Position numbers and translations under genes: made by a program. The notes under the pieces are model-generated. The model was given only the letters and a program-made list of their open reading frames with translations, was not told the DNA's origin and ran no database searches. From contig NZ_JACHBD010000001.1 of assembly GCF_014200175.1 (NCBI RefSeq), positions 310,001-374,000 of the forward strand: a stretch of 64,000 bases of DNA, in the 5' to 3' direction. The stretch comes from Rhizobium lentis (GTDB lineage: Bacteria > Pseudomonadota > Alphaproteobacteria > Rhizobiales > Rhizobiaceae). Shown here in pieces: positions 54,300 to 64,000 of this stretch. How positions within the stretch are numbered: position 1 is the stretch's first letter; the number at the start of each line of letters is the position of its first letter.

Positions 54300-55883
54300 T
54301 CAGGCCTTGGCAGAGATCGCACTCAGCTCCTCTAGATCGAGATCCCGCTCCAGCTCGTGCAACGTCTCGTCATCGATCTCGCCGGCGCGATGGAGCCGGA
54401 TGAGTTCCCGGCGACCTGCTGCAACGGCTTCGAGGACGACATCGAAATGAGCATGAAGCGCCGGCATGTAGTGCTCCGTCCTCGCGGCGTAGTCGACGAT
54501 CGCGGTCGCCCGGCGCTGATATCGTTCCAGCAATTGAGGATGGATGAGCTTGCCCTCTGCGTCATACGCCAGGTTTTGGACGATCCCGAGCTGCGCCTGC
54601 GCCATGGCCGCTTCAGCCTGGCTCATCGTCAGGCGCGCTCTTTCCGACGGGGGTTCAGCCAGCCGCGCCCAGGCAATCACCCGTCCCAATGTCGTGCCCT
54701 GGACGAGCACGGTTCCGAGAATGACGGCGAACGACGTGACGAGGATGAAGTCGCGGCCCGGGAATGTCTCGGGCAGGCTGAGGGCGAGAGCGAGCGTCAC
54801 CACGCCGCGTACACCCGCCCAGCCAAGCACCACAGCGCCGCCGGCGCCGATCGGCTGGACCCGTTTTAAGCCGAAGGCGGCACAGAAACCGATGACGAGA
54901 TCGGAGCCAAAGACCCAGGCAAACCGCGCGATCACCAGCGTAACGAGGATCGCCAGCATCGGCAGCCCCATGGTCGCGATCACAGTGGCGAAGCCGCCGC
55001 CGCGTTCGACCACGTCGCGAAGCGACAGCCCGATCAATGTGAAGACCGCCGCTTCCATCAGGAAGATCATCACGGTCCAGAACGACGTGCCGCGCATCCG
55101 CATGGCCGCTGAAAGGACGGTGTGCTGGTGCCAGGACGCGATCAGCCCCGTGGTCACGGTGGCGATGACGCCAGAAACATGCAGCAGTTCGCCGAGCAGA
55201 TAGGAAATCCACGCAAGCAGCACCGTGGCGGCGATGATGAGATATTCGTCGCCGAGACGCCGGACAAGCTTGACCCACGTCGCCCCCACCACCAAGCCGA
55301 CGACGGCGCCGCCCAGCGCCAGCTCGAAGAAATCGCCGACCGCCTCCACCGCGCTGAATGTTCCGGTTGCGGCGGCGGCAACGGCGAAACGGAAAAGAAC
55401 CAGACCGCTTGCATCATTGAGCAAGCTCTCGCCCTCGAGCAGGATCTGAAGCCGCCGCGGCAGCCTGACACGCTCCAGCACGGCGCGGGCCGACACCGCA
55501 TCGGGCGGCGAAACGATGGCGCCGAGCGCCGCGCAGGCGGCCCAGGGAAGTGATGGGAAAAAGAGATGCGTTGTCATGGCCACGATGGCGCAGGTGAACA
55601 ATACCGCGCCGACGGCGAGCGAGGCGATGCCGATCATATGGCGCCGCAAGCGCGCCAACGCGATCGACCAGGCGCCGTCCATCAACAGCGGTGGCAGGAA
55701 GATGACGAGCACCAGCCCGGGATCGACGGTGATCGCCGGCAGGCCTGGCACGAAGGCAAGCAGCGCGCCGCCTGCCAGCAGCGCGACGGACGGCGGCAGT
55801 CCGAGCCTGCGGGCGGCATAGTGCAGCGCGATGATCGCAAGAAACATCGCGATGACAAGCTCGAACAATTGGGTTGGTTCCAT
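54300..55883 (-). CDS. CPA1-family Na+/H+ (or K+/H+) antiporter
   Basis: A 527-residue inner-membrane antiporter. About 12 helices (residues 5-420) include [20 protein letters not shown] and [20 protein letters not shown], the ESLxND motif with the transport Asp typical of CPA1 exchangers. [20 protein letters not shown] is the GVRGxxxLA motif, and [20 protein letters not shown] lies mid-protein. A charged cytoplasmic tail of about 100 residues ([14 protein letters not shown] end) may be regulatory. GGGGGCGAGGCAG precedes the ATG. It is divergent from kup: together they would set cytoplasmic K+/Na+ and pH. Confidence 0.92.
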   Translation of the reverse strand: MEPTQLFELVIAMFLAIIALHYAARRLGLPPSVALLAGGALLAFVPGLPAITVDPGLVLVIFLPPLLMDGAWSIALARLRRHMIGIASLAVGAVLFTCAIVAMTTHLFFPSLPWAACAALGAIVSPPDAVSARAVLERVRLPRRLQILLEGESLLNDASGLVLFRFAVAAAATGTFSAVEAVGDFFELALGGAVVGLVVGATWVKLVRRLGDEYLIIAATVLLAWISYLLGELLHVSGVIATVTTGLIASWHQHTVLSAAMRMRGTSFWTVMIFLMEAAVFTLIGLSLRDVVERGGGFATVIATMGLPMLAILVTLVIARFAWVFGSDLVIGFCAAFGLKRVQPIGAGGAVVLGWAGVRGVVTLALALSLPETFPGRDFILVTSFAVILGTVLVQGTTLGRVIAWARLAEPPSERARLTMSQAEAAMAQAQLGIVQNLAYDAEGKLIHPQLLERYQRRATAIVDYAARTEHYMPALHAHFDVVLEAVAAGRRELIRLHRAGEIDDETLHELERDLDLEELSAISAKA

Positions 55884-56098
55884 CTGCCTCGCCCCCGGCC
55901 CGGAAACTGATTTCGAATGCCTACAACAAAATTTTCCCAGATCGAAATCGATTCATCCTGGCCGTGATCCGAGCCGTGATACCAGCCAGCATTTGTCGCC
56001 TGGCCGTCACGAAAAGTTTGCATCGGCGCCAATTTACTTGCCGTTCTCCAATGCGGCATATGTTTCTGCTTGTAAGCAAGCTCCATGAGCGGGGAACC

Positions 56099-58000
56099 AT
56101 GACTCCAACACATGCAGACAAGACCGGTGACGCTGGCAGCCGCAACGGTTTTGTCGGATTGGTTATCGGCGCAATCGGCGTCGTCTACGGCGATATTGGC
56201 ACCAGCCCGCTCTATGCCTTCCGCGAAGCGCTGAGGCCCTTTGCCGCCGATGGCATACACGAGCCGGAGGTGATCGGTCTGATTTCGCTGATGGTCTGGA
56301 CCCTGACTGTCATCGTGACCTTCAAATATGTGCTGTTCCTGCTGCGGGCCGACAATGACGGCGAAGGCGGCACGCTCTCGCTTCTCGCCCTTCTGATGAA
56401 GAAGATGGGACGAAACGTGCCGGTGCTGTTCTTCGCCGGGCTGATCGGGGCGGCCCTTTTCATCGGCGATGCGATGATCACGCCTGCCCTCTCGGTCATG
56501 TCGGCGCTCGAAGGCCTGAAACTAATCACGCCGACCTTTGCCGACTATGTTCCTCTCGCGTCGGCGGCGATCATGATCGTCCTCTTCGCCGCCCAGTCGA
56601 GGGGGACGGCTGCTGTCTCGATGTTTTTCGGGCCGGTTACCGTCTTGTGGTTTTTAGCCATGGCAGCCGGCGGCCTCATCCATATCGGCGACGACTGGAG
56701 AATCCTGGCCGCGCTCAATCCGCTCAACGCGCTCTCGTTCCTCGCCCATGCTGGTACCGTCGGCCTGATCGTGCTCGGCGCCGTCTTTCTGACGGTGACA
56801 GGTTGCGAAGCGCTCTATGCCGATCTTGGACATTTCGGACGTCGGCCAATCCAGACGGCATGGTTCGTGCTCGTCTTTCCGGCCTTGCTATTGAACTACC
56901 TCGGCCAGGGCGCGCTCGTTCTCGCCCATCCCGAAACGGCCTCCAATCCGTTCTTTCTGATGTTTCCCGATTGGATTCTGCTGCCAGTGGTCATTCTGGC
57001 GACGATGGCAACGATCATCGCCAGCCAGGCTGTCATAACAGGCGCGTTTTCGTTGGCCCGCTCGGCGGTTCATCTCGGCTTCCTGCCGAGACTGCGGATC
57101 AAATTCACCTCGGAGACCAACACCGGCCAAATCTACGTGCCAAGCGTCAATCTTCTCCTGCTGATCGGCGTGCTGATGCTGATCTTTTCATTTGGCGACT
57201 CGGAGTCGCTGGCGACCGCCTACGGCATCTCGGTGACCGGTACCATGGTCATCTCGACGATGCTGGTCTTCCAGTTCCTGCGGGCCGTGTGGGGCTACTC
57301 CCTTGTGCTCGCCGCGGTCCTGCTGCTGCCACTCTTCACTATCGAGGTCATGTTCCTCGCCGCCAACCTGTTGAAGATCTATGATGGCGGCTGGGTTCCG
57401 GTCGCACTGGCGCTGGCGATCATGATTTTGATGTGGACATGGACCCGCGGGCAGGCCTACCTGAAGAGACTGCGGGCCAACAATGAGATCCCGCTCGATT
57501 CCTTCATCAAATCGATCGAGCGGAAGTCGGAGCATGCGCCGGTCACCGTGCCGGGAACGGCGGTCTTTCTGACCAGCGTCCCCGATCGGACGCCGAATGT
57601 TCTGCTGCACAATCTCAAGCACAATCATGTGCTCCACGAACAGAACGTCATCCTGACCGTCTGGACCGAGGACGAGCCTTATGTCCCCGACAGCAGACGC
57701 ATCAAGATCAGCCAGCTTTCGCCGCGATTTGTCCGCCTGGACATCATCTTCGGCTTCATGGACGATCCGGATGTCACCAGGGCCTTGGCTCTCTGCCGGG
57801 AGGGCGGCTTTAAGTTCGAGATCATGAAGACCTCCTTCTATCTCGGTCGCCGCAACCTCGTGAGGACGCCGAATACCGGGCTGCCAGGCTGGCAGGAACG
57901 GATCTTCATGGCGTTGGAAGGTTTTGCGATCGACCCGTCCGACTATTTCAACCTGCCGTCAAATCGCGTCGTCGAACTCGGCGAACAGGTCGCCATCTGA
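56099..58000 (+). CDS. kup: Low-affinity potassium transporter Kup
   Basis: A 633-residue K+/H+ symporter of the KUP/HAK/KT family. The N-terminus [20 protein letters not shown] is the family signature, followed by [40 protein letters not shown] and [19 protein letters not shown] motifs ([16 protein letters not shown]). Twelve helices run to about residue 440, and the C-terminal soluble domain has [20 protein letters not shown] and FFYLGR-type [12 protein letters not shown] use ATG 56099 with GCGGGGAAC; an in-frame ATG at 56060 is possible. It is divergent from the CPA1 antiporter. Rhizobia often have several kup copies. Confidence 0.95.
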   Translation: MTPTHADKTGDAGSRNGFVGLVIGAIGVVYGDIGTSPLYAFREALRPFAADGIHEPEVIGLISLMVWTLTVIVTFKYVLFLLRADNDGEGGTLSLLALLMKKMGRNVPVLFFAGLIGAALFIGDAMITPALSVMSALEGLKLITPTFADYVPLASAAIMIVLFAAQSRGTAAVSMFFGPVTVLWFLAMAAGGLIHIGDDWRILAALNPLNALSFLAHAGTVGLIVLGAVFLTVTGCEALYADLGHFGRRPIQTAWFVLVFPALLLNYLGQGALVLAHPETASNPFFLMFPDWILLPVVILATMATIIASQAVITGAFSLARSAVHLGFLPRLRIKFTSETNTGQIYVPSVNLLLLIGVLMLIFSFGDSESLATAYGISVTGTMVISTMLVFQFLRAVWGYSLVLAAVLLLPLFTIEVMFLAANLLKIYDGGWVPVALALAIMILMWTWTRGQAYLKRLRANNEIPLDSFIKSIERKSEHAPVTVPGTAVFLTSVPDRTPNVLLHNLKHNHVLHEQNVILTVWTEDEPYVPDSRRIKISQLSPRFVRLDIIFGFMDDPDVTRALALCREGGFKFEIMKTSFYLGRRNLVRTPNTGLPGWQERIFMALEGFAIDPSDYFNLPSNRVVELGEQVAI

Positions 58001-58099
58001 GGCGTGAGGATCGTCTCGCTGCAGTCGTCATTGTCGGGATTTAACTCGAAATCCCTGGTCCATTCGCTTTACACGCTCTTCTGCGGCAAAGGAGGACAG

Positions 58100-58876
58100 A
58101 TGAAGAGGCGGACCCTTATGCTGGGCGGTGCGACCATTGTCGCATCATTGGTCGCTGCGCCGGCATTCTGGCCGCGGCGACAAATCGTCGTGGCCGCCAG
58201 GACATTCGACTGGAAGGGCACTGATTTCCTCAGCGGCGGCACACGGTCCGTCGCATTGGAAAAGCTCCCCGCGCCGCTCTTCCGGACGCGCCCGAATTGC
58301 GTCGCAACTAACGCCCAGACCCTTGGCCCCTGCCATGTTAACGACATCCCGGCCCGGCAGGACGTCACCGAAGGAAAGGCTGGGCTGCCCTTGCGGCTGG
58401 CCGTCCGCATCGTCCACGCAGCCGATTGCCGACCGGTCGAAAACGCCGATATCGAAATCTGGCATACCGATCACCGCGGCATCTATTCCGGCCGGGAAGC
58501 GGCCAACATGTGTACGCTCGACGACGCCGCGGCGATCAGCGGGCTTGCCTTTCGCGGCCGCCAGTTGACGGATGCGGCCGGGCAGGCAAGCTTTCTGACG
58601 GTCTATCCCGGATGGTACAAGGGCCGCACGCCGCATGTTCACTGCCGCATCCTTGCCGAAGGTAGGGAACTTCTCGTCAGCCAGATCTATTTCGACGATG
58701 CGCTGAGCGACATCGTCTATGGCGGGCATACCGACTATCGCCGACGCCCTCCCCGCGATACGCGCAACGATCAGGATGGCCTCATCCCGCAGGACGCCGT
58801 CGATCACATATTCGATTTCGAAAAGCTCGACGGCGGCGTGCTTTCCGCCACGATTACGATCGGTCTTTCCTCCTGA
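58100..58876 (+). CDS. Intradiol ring-cleavage dioxygenase family protein, exported
   Basis: A 258-residue protein with a Tat-like N-terminus (MKRRTLMLGGATIVASLVAA). The intradiol dioxygenase fold has LRLAVRIVHAADCRPVENAD and IEIWHTDHRGIYSGRE, with a Tyr ligand at 129. SFLTVYPGWYKGRTPHVHCR supplies the second Tyr (173) and the His179/His181 iron ligands. These match ferric catechol-type enzymes, but the location outside the cytoplasm and lack of catabolic genes nearby leave the substrate unclear. CAAAGGAGGACAG gives a strong start. It follows kup by about 100 bases and could share its transcript. Confidence 0.88.
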   Translation: MKRRTLMLGGATIVASLVAAPAFWPRRQIVVAARTFDWKGTDFLSGGTRSVALEKLPAPLFRTRPNCVATNAQTLGPCHVNDIPARQDVTEGKAGLPLRLAVRIVHAADCRPVENADIEIWHTDHRGIYSGREAANMCTLDDAAAISGLAFRGRQLTDAAGQASFLTVYPGWYKGRTPHVHCRILAEGRELLVSQIYFDDALSDIVYGGHTDYRRRPPRDTRNDQDGLIPQDAVDHIFDFEKLDGGVLSATITIGLSS

Positions 58877-58990
58877 GCCGATAGGAGCGAGAACCTTTCC
58901 TGCATCAGGCATGAAACCAGACGCAGGATTTCTGCGTACTACCTCTCGACAGCAGAACCTCACTAGATTGAGGCAGCGAGGGTTGATGGC

Positions 58991-59272
58991 ATGATCAGCA
59001 AGGAAGGCATCGCCCCCATCGCCAGGCATGCCGCCGAACGGGGACTGGCCAGGTTGATGATGAGATTGCCGGCGACGCGGGCGACGATCAGAGTCGCCGC
59101 AGCGAGACGGTCCGATCTCTACGAATTGTGCGGCGCCTATGGCAAAGCCTGCTACGTCCTCAACCGCATGCGCAAGGATAGATCGGCCGATCCTGCGATT
59201 ATCACTGAATACGAGAGCATTTGTGCGGAAATCGAAGCCGACGTCTTGCGAATCCTGCTCGGCGACCGCTGA
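58991..59272 (+). CDS. Hypothetical helical protein
   Basis: A 93-residue basic protein, MISKEGIAPIARHAAERGLA, with ARLMMRLPATRATIRVAAAR and a helical C-terminus (YESICAEIEADVLRILLGDR). GAGGGTTG precedes ATG 58991. It lies 114 bases after the dioxygenase on the same strand. No family is recognised. A 382-residue opposite-strand frame across this region is a shadow of the dioxygenase. Confidence 0.55.
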   Translation: MISKEGIAPIARHAAERGLARLMMRLPATRATIRVAAARRSDLYELCGAYGKACYVLNRMRKDRSADPAIITEYESICAEIEADVLRILLGDR

Positions 59273-59321
59273 GCGCCCTTGCCTCCAGCGCATTTAGCCG
59301 TGGCAACCAGGCGCCGCTCAA

Positions 59322-60791
59322 TCAGTGCAGCAGGCCGTCTTGAAGGATCGAGAAGACCGGCCCATCCACTGGTGAATGATGCAACGGCTGAGGTGCGGTC
59401 TCATGATGGAAAATCCCGCTGCCGTTTTCCGGGCCGGCGAGATCCGCAGCTTCGATCGTGAAGGCGTGATCGCCGTTGCCAAGGGCCGGCCCTTGCTTTT
59501 CGAAGGCAGCCTTGCCGAAGTGACGAAGCAGCAAAGTTCCATCCGACACGCCGTTTTCCCCGATAGGATTCTCGTGATGGGCGCCGGCCTTGTCTGATGC
59601 GGTTTTGTCGGGGTTAAGTTTCAGGCCGTCATGGGATGTGAACCCGGTGTCCGACACGAGGCCGATACTGGCATCCGTGACGACGAGACTGTCGGCAGTT
59701 GCAGGCGTGGCAGCACCTTCTTCGATGGTCGTGTTGTCGCTGACGGGAAAGGTGGCCGCGGCAATGATCGAGGGGGAAATGCTGTAGGGCGTAACATCGC
59801 TCGCAATGAAATTGTCGTGGAAGGATCCGGATGCCGGCCGGTCGACCTTCAGCGCCGCCTGCGTCAGGTCGTCAAAAAAATTGCCGTAAATATCGATGTG
59901 CTCACGAACATAGGTCGTTGTGCCAGCTGCGCTGACCGACACGCCCCACACGCCGTCATGGAAATAATTGCCGGAGATATCGTAGTTGCGGGTATCGCCC
60001 TGGTCACCCAGGCCGACGGCGTAAGACCAGCTGTAGCCGCCATAGCCGGAAATATCGTTATCCTGGATGGCGACATTTGTGCCGGCCTGCGCGCTGATCC
60101 CGAAGCCGCCGCCGATAATCGTATTTCCCTCGATTACCGCATCCACGGGCCGCACCAGCGTCAGCACGCCTTTTGGCGTCACCGCCCCCGTCTGATCAAA
60201 ATAATTGCCGCTGATGACGATGTTGCTGCTGTCGTTCAGCTGGACGGCATCCGCCGCGGTGCCGTGAGCGTTGGTGACAGTATTGTTGAGCAGAGTGACG
60301 CCGGTGATCTTCTCGATCCAGATGCCGTCGCCGTTGACGTCGTTGATCGTGCTGTTTTCGATGGTGATGTTCGAGCCGGTCCGGAAGGTGATCGAACCGG
60401 ACTTGGACAATCCGGTATGGTCGACCTCGACATTGCGCACGGTCCAATTTGAGACGTAACCGGCATAGATCGCTGCGCCTGATGTGTCGGAGATAGTGAT
60501 ATTCTCGATGACGATGTTCGACGCATAGAGGCTGTGAATGCCGTCGTTGGGGCTATGGATGACAGGGGCATCGCCGACGCCGTAACTGCCGATGGTGATC
60601 GGGGCAGCGACAGTGCCGGAATATTTAAGGTCGAGCTGGTCGTTGAACACGCTTCCAGCGGCGAGCAGGACACTGTCGCCGGGCTGCAGCTTCAGGCTTT
60701 CCACCGCCGAGAACGACGCAAAGGGCGCGTCCTCACTGGTTCCGGCGTTCGTGTTCGCGCCCGTCGCTGAATTCACATAATAAATTGTCAT
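59322..60791 (-). CDS. Right-handed beta-helix protein, tandem copy 1
   Basis: A 489-residue protein beginning MTIYYVNSATGANTNAGTSE. It is built of parallel beta-helix coils: NIVIENITISDTSGAAIYAG, VSNWTVRNVEVDHTGLSKSG, NITIENSTINDVNGDGIWIE, VTLLNNTVTNAHGTAADAVQ and NVAIQDNDISGYGGYSW. Such folds occur in polysaccharide lyases, epimerases and adhesins. There is no Sec signal, and the Gly/Asn/Asp-rich sequence suggests type I secretion. The C-terminal 90 residues align with the Ig-like domain of copy 2 only in part (NGVSDGTLLLRHFGKAAFEK) before diverging, so that domain looks degraded. No catalytic motif is clear. Confidence 0.82.
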   Translation of the reverse strand: MTIYYVNSATGANTNAGTSEDAPFASFSAVESLKLQPGDSVLLAAGSVFNDQLDLKYSGTVAAPITIGSYGVGDAPVIHSPNDGIHSLYASNIVIENITISDTSGAAIYAGYVSNWTVRNVEVDHTGLSKSGSITFRTGSNITIENSTINDVNGDGIWIEKITGVTLLNNTVTNAHGTAADAVQLNDSSNIVISGNYFDQTGAVTPKGVLTLVRPVDAVIEGNTIIGGGFGISAQAGTNVAIQDNDISGYGGYSWSYAVGLGDQGDTRNYDISGNYFHDGVWGVSVSAAGTTTYVREHIDIYGNFFDDLTQAALKVDRPASGSFHDNFIASDVTPYSISPSIIAAATFPVSDNTTIEEGAATPATADSLVVTDASIGLVSDTGFTSHDGLKLNPDKTASDKAGAHHENPIGENGVSDGTLLLRHFGKAAFEKQGPALGNGDHAFTIEAADLAGPENGSGIFHHETAPQPLHHSPVDGPVFSILQDGLLH

Positions 60792-61114
60792 ATCGCCTTG
60801 TTCTCATTGTCGCTCAGCCGTCTCAAACGGCTGCAGCGAGTGGATCGGATGCGGTCGGGGGCTGAGGCCATCCAGGATGGCCTTCGATTGCCGTTACGGC
60901 GGCTGCAGGCCATGGGCCTGCCTCGCTCCCCGCGCCTGGCGGTGGCTGCATCCTCAACGATACAACTTATAAGAAAATAATCTAGAAAACAACGACCGGA
61001 AGGTGAACGAACGGTAACGTAGCGCCGGACAATTCACGTTAGGCAAGTCACAGAAGAGGTCGACAACGCTCGCTGGCCGCCGGCCGAGCGGCGGCTGAGC
61101 ACCCTAAACCCTTA

Positions 61115-61138
61115 GAGGCGCCCCTCGCAGGGCGCCTC
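61115..61138 (-). terminator. Hairpin downstream of beta-helix copy 2
   Basis: GAGGCGCCC pairs with GGGCGCCTC, 40 bases past the stop of copy 2. It resembles the end of a RIME-like element, so it may be repeat-derived. The rest of 60792-61177 shows no gene. Confidence 0.45.
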
Positions 61139-61177
61139 AGGAGAAGGTCGGAGAGAAATCGGGCTGAATTGTCGCCC

Positions 61178-62671
61178 TCAGCTCAGCAGACCATCCATAT
61201 GGACGAAGACGGTCAGCGTATCCCCGTCGCTATGCTGCGAGGTGCCATCGTTGATCCCGTAGCCAAAGGTTTCGCTCACATGCCCATCATGATCGGCAGG
61301 CAGCTTTGTCTCATCGAGCGTATAGGCATAGCTGCCGTCCCGGTCGATATGGATGGTGCCGTATTCCCCGGTCAGGGTCAGGCCATGCTTGCCGACGCTT
61401 TCGTTCCCGAAGCGGCGAAGCACCAGGGTTCCATTGTCGGAGCTGTCGTTTTCCAGGAGATTGCCGCGATGGGACTCGCCCGTATCCGTGAAGATCTTCA
61501 GATTGTCATGAACCGCGACAACCGCCTGATCCGCCGACGCGTCCGTCGTTGCCGCCGCCTTGGTGGCAGTCGTTGCCAGCGCCGTCTCGACATTGGCGAC
61601 TATATGGTTGTTGCTGACGGAAAAAGTATGCGCGTCGGCAACGGCAGGCGATATGCTGTACGCGTCGACGCCGCTTTCGATGGTATTGTTGTAGAAAGAG
61701 CCGGATGCCGGCCGGTCGACTTTCAGCGCCGACTGCGTGAGGTCGTCGAAGACATTGTCATGGACCTTGATACCGCTGCGGACATAGCTCGTGCCGTCGA
61801 CGGGAGCGGTGACGACCACGCCCCACGCCCCGTCGTGGATATGATTGCCGGAAATATCGTAATCTCTGCTATTGCCCTGATCGCCGAGACCGACGGCGAA
61901 AGACCAGCTGTAACCGTGAAAGCCCGATATGTCGTTGTCGCGGATGGCGACATTCTTGCCCGCGGGGGCGCTGATGCCAAAGCCGCCACCGGTCAGCGTA
62001 TTGTCCTCGATCACAGCATTGGTGGCCCGCACCAGCGCTATCACGCCTTTCGAACTATCGGCTTGCGTCTGATCGAGATGATTGCCCTGGATCAGAATAT
62101 TGCTGCTGTCGTTCACCTGGACGGCGTCGGCCCTAGCGCCATGGCTGTTCGTGACCGTGTTGTTGAGAAGTTTGACGCCATCGACCTTTTCGATCCAGAT
62201 GCCGTCGCCTTTGACGCCCGAGATCTTGCTGTCTTCGATCGTGATGTTCTTGCTGCTGCGAAAGGTCACCGAACCTGCTTCGGCCGACGATCCCGCCTTG
62301 TCAATCTCGACGTTGCGCACCGTCCAATTCGAGACATTGCCGCCATAGATGGCCGCACCGCCGCTGTTTGATATCTTGAGGTTCTCAATGACGATGTTCG
62401 AGGCGTAAAGACTGTGGACGCCGTCATTGCCCCCATGGATGACAGGCGCCTCACCCGTCCCGTAACTGCCGATCTTGATCGGCGCATCGGCGCTGCCGGA
62501 ATGTTTGATATCGAACTGCTCGTTGAAGACGCTTCCCTTGGCGAGAAGCACGCTGTCGCCCGGTTTCAGCGTCAAGGATTCCACTTTGGACAAAGTCGCA
62601 AAAGCCGAGTTCTGGCCCGTCCCGCTGTTGCGGTCGGAGCCAGTCGCTGAGTTCACATAGTAGATTGTCAT
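61178..62671 (-). CDS. Right-handed beta-helix protein, tandem copy 2
   Basis: A 497-residue paralog of copy 1 with the same start MTIYYVNSATGSDRNSGTGQ and the same series of helix coils (NIVIENLKISNSGGAAIYGG, NITIEDSKISGVKGDGIWIE, NVAIRDNDISGFHGYSW). Its C-terminus has an intact VCBS/Ig-like domain: ENDSSDNGTLVLRRFGNESV, EYGTIHIDRDGSYAYTLDE and ETFGYGINDGTSQHSDGDTL. I start at ATG 62671; the frame to 62767 is upstream noise. No Sec signal is seen, so it is a likely type I secretion client that binds or modifies surface polysaccharide. It is separated from copy 1 by 386 bases. Confidence 0.84.
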   Translation of the reverse strand: MTIYYVNSATGSDRNSGTGQNSAFATLSKVESLTLKPGDSVLLAKGSVFNEQFDIKHSGSADAPIKIGSYGTGEAPVIHGGNDGVHSLYASNIVIENLKISNSGGAAIYGGNVSNWTVRNVEIDKAGSSAEAGSVTFRSSKNITIEDSKISGVKGDGIWIEKVDGVKLLNNTVTNSHGARADAVQVNDSSNILIQGNHLDQTQADSSKGVIALVRATNAVIEDNTLTGGGFGISAPAGKNVAIRDNDISGFHGYSWSFAVGLGDQGNSRDYDISGNHIHDGAWGVVVTAPVDGTSYVRSGIKVHDNVFDDLTQSALKVDRPASGSFYNNTIESGVDAYSISPAVADAHTFSVSNNHIVANVETALATTATKAAATTDASADQAVVAVHDNLKIFTDTGESHRGNLLENDSSDNGTLVLRRFGNESVGKHGLTLTGEYGTIHIDRDGSYAYTLDETKLPADHDGHVSETFGYGINDGTSQHSDGDTLTVFVHMDGLLS

Positions 62672-62916
62672 ATCGCCATGTTGCCCTGTTCGTCGGATCG
62701 CTATGTCGCCGCGCGATCGGCCAGGGTCGGCTGATCGGAACGCGGCGGGGGCAACCGTCCATGGCAAGAAGGCGAGAAGATGTTGTCAATGCGGCAGCGG
62801 CTAAGTTCGCGGGTCTTATTCCACAGCCAATGGCGCGAGCTCCGTTCAATTGCAAGATAGCTGCAACCCAGCTTCATAAACTGACGACCCGAGGGCGAAT
62901 AAATCTCGGTTGTACG

Positions 62917-63153
62917 CTATCGTACCTTCCCTTCCCTTGAGCGCGCCGCAGACCTCGCTTCATTCAGCAAGACCCACTTCCGCGATTTCGCCACCAGATC
63001 GGCGGAATGGCCCACGGCCCAGATCTGTGGACCGGGCGCTGTGCGGCGATCCTCTCGCTCGCCATCGTCGAAAGCGAAAAGGGGGCAGCCGCGACAGTCG
63101 CCGCGGCGCTGACACTTGGCCGGGTTGCCGGCCTCGCCGTTTGGTTTGCACAT
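62917..63153 (-). CDS. Cys-rich small protein
   Basis: 78 residues from ATG 63153 (AAGAGAAGAA upstream): MCKPNGEAGNPAKCQRRGDC followed by RGCPLFAFDDGEREDRR. Four Cys residues in the first 24 positions (C2, C14, C20, C23) could bind a metal or iron-sulfur centre. The rest is charged and probably disordered. It lies 68 bases after the hemerythrin gene on the same strand and may be co-expressed with it. The family is unknown. An overlapping frame in a different register exists but has no Cys pattern. Confidence 0.48.
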   Translation of the reverse strand: MCKPNGEAGNPAKCQRRGDCRGCPLFAFDDGEREDRRTAPGPQIWAVGHSADLVAKSRKWVLLNEARSAARSREGKVR

Positions 63154-63221
63154 GGTTCTTCTCTTGATATTCAAAGGATGCCACGGGCGGAGCCTCGGTC
63201 CTCCCGCCCGCAGCCGTCTTC

Positions 63222-63929
63222 TCAGGCCGCCAGCTTCAGCGTGTCGGCAAGCTTGGCGAAGTCGCCGGCCGAGAGCCCCGGACGGACGGCGAAGTCGATG
63301 ACCGCCTGGAAGATTTCCGGCGGCGCATCCTTCTTCATGGCGCCGAGGAGTGCGGCACGCTCCGCCGGATTGATGGCCGGGATCATGATGCGCATGAAGG
63401 CCATGCTCTTCTCCGGCGGCAGAGAGCCGATGATGCGCATCTCGATGCCGAATATTTCTTCGTCGTTAAAGTTTCGCCACAGCAGAGGGCCGGTTACGGC
63501 CTCCTCCTCATGCATATGCGCGAGGTCGTCGGCGAGATAGGCGGCAAAGGCGAGATAAAGCTTGCGGCCGCTGGCAGCCTTGTGCAGCGGCGAGGCTTTT
63601 TCCCAGGCGACGATCAGTTCTTCCAGCTCCCGGAATGCGGTGCGGTGGTCGTCATGCTGTTCGTCGAGCGTGACGGTCGACACCCCCTTCTCGGCAAGCG
63701 CCACGTGGATGTTGTCGTCCTCGTGAGTGACGTGGGAGGCGGCCAGCGTCAGGTAATGGCGCAGGTCGCCGGTCAGGAAGACCGTCTCCTCGACATTCTG
63801 GAAATCGGCCGTGCCGAGACGCCCGAGCAGATCGCAGCCGGCCTTACGCAGGCCCTTGTGTATGGCGCCGTAAATGTCGTAACGGCCGTTGAGATCGGGA
63901 ATGCTGGTAAGCGAGAATTCATGGCTCAT
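63222..63929 (-). CDS. Hemerythrin domain-containing protein
   Basis: A 235-residue protein with a four-helix hemerythrin-like domain. Candidate di-iron ligands are H in YGAIHKGLRK, H-x2-E in ASHVTHEDDNIH, the DEQHDDHRTAF segment and HMHEEE near residue 140. Such proteins sense or store O2, NO or iron. AGAGGAAACC lies before ATG 63929. The C-terminal 80 residues (LPPEKSMAFMRIMIPAINPA) are a helical extension also found in rhizobial homologs. The Cys-rich gene downstream suggests a redox context. Confidence 0.87.
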   Translation of the reverse strand: MSHEFSLTSIPDLNGRYDIYGAIHKGLRKAGCDLLGRLGTADFQNVEETVFLTGDLRHYLTLAASHVTHEDDNIHVALAEKGVSTVTLDEQHDDHRTAFRELEELIVAWEKASPLHKAASGRKLYLAFAAYLADDLAHMHEEEAVTGPLLWRNFNDEEIFGIEMRIIGSLPPEKSMAFMRIMIPAINPAERAALLGAMKKDAPPEIFQAVIDFAVRPGLSAGDFAKLADTLKLAA

Positions 63930-64000
63930 GATGGTTTCCTCTCATTGGCCGGCGCCTCTTTCTGTGCGCCGGGCTGATGACCGGGAGATAACCGAGGCCT

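Noticed and set aside
58145..59293. 382-residue minus-strand frame
   Set aside because: Covers the intradiol dioxygenase and the small helical gene in antisense; no start signal or recognisable domain.

Overview
This is an ordinary-looking chromosomal segment of an alphaproteobacterium, almost certainly a Rhizobium of the leguminosarum/etli type. The DNA is GC-rich. Supporting markers are RIME-like intergenic mosaic elements, a UvrB with long N- and C-terminal extensions, a BA14K protein, a DUF982 protein, many small lipoproteins and two class III nucleotide cyclases. I see no rRNA, tRNA, CRISPR array, prophage or intact insertion sequence.

Layout. 1-6.6 kb: the 5' part of a secreted-protein gene, a methyl-accepting chemotaxis protein, a hotdog thioesterase, a DUF1800/DUF1501 pair and a DUF486 membrane protein. 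6.8-15.3 kb: a RIME element, a methyltransferase, an NmrA-type oxidoreductase divergent from its LysR regulator, small lipoproteins (one pair is a tandem duplication), a response regulator, a DUF4087 relic, a DUF899 protein and a zinc-ribbon cyclase. 15.6-22.8 kb: a rhomboid protease fused to extra domains, two RIME copies, uvrB, an acetyltransferase and a SRAP-family protein. 23.1-28.5 kb: a large RTX/cadherin-like protein, a DUF3828 protein, cspA with a structured leader, and dusA. 28.5-41.4 kb: an HtrA-like protease, a chloroperoxidase-type hydrolase, short conserved proteins, a Gly-rich exported protein, BA14K, an HxlR/reductase divergon, a DUF5939 cyclase, a broken TetR, a LAS-type peptidase and a DUF808 protein. 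41.8-53.4 kb: an Lrp regulator divergent from argG, a phosphodiester glycosidase, an ABC exporter, GFA and VOC proteins, dapB, a broken GNAT, a fused AraC/PhyH relic and a PLP decarboxylase. 53.5-64 kb: a CHAP-like protein, a CPA1 antiporter divergent from kup, an intradiol dioxygenase, two tandem beta-helix proteins, and a hemerythrin with a Cys-rich neighbour.

How genes work together. Several regulator/target divergons carry recognisable repeats in the shared intergenic DNA: LysR/NmrA, HxlR/reductase and Lrp/argG, the last with a perfect 17-bp palindrome. The RTX protein and both beta-helix proteins lack Sec signals and look like type I secretion substrates; the rhizobial PrsD-PrsE route is an inference, as no transporter is encoded here.

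The most striking window-wide pattern is damage. Six loci (a DUF4087 gene, SRAP, RTX, TetR, argG, GNAT) are interrupted by indels or stops, mostly one base in a short G/C or A run. Two more genes appear to lack a normal start, and a divergent AraC/PhyH pair has been fused by an internal deletion. Either the assembly has indel errors or the region is decaying; raw reads would decide. A dispersed palindromic repeat has also been absorbed in frame into the uvrB coding sequence.
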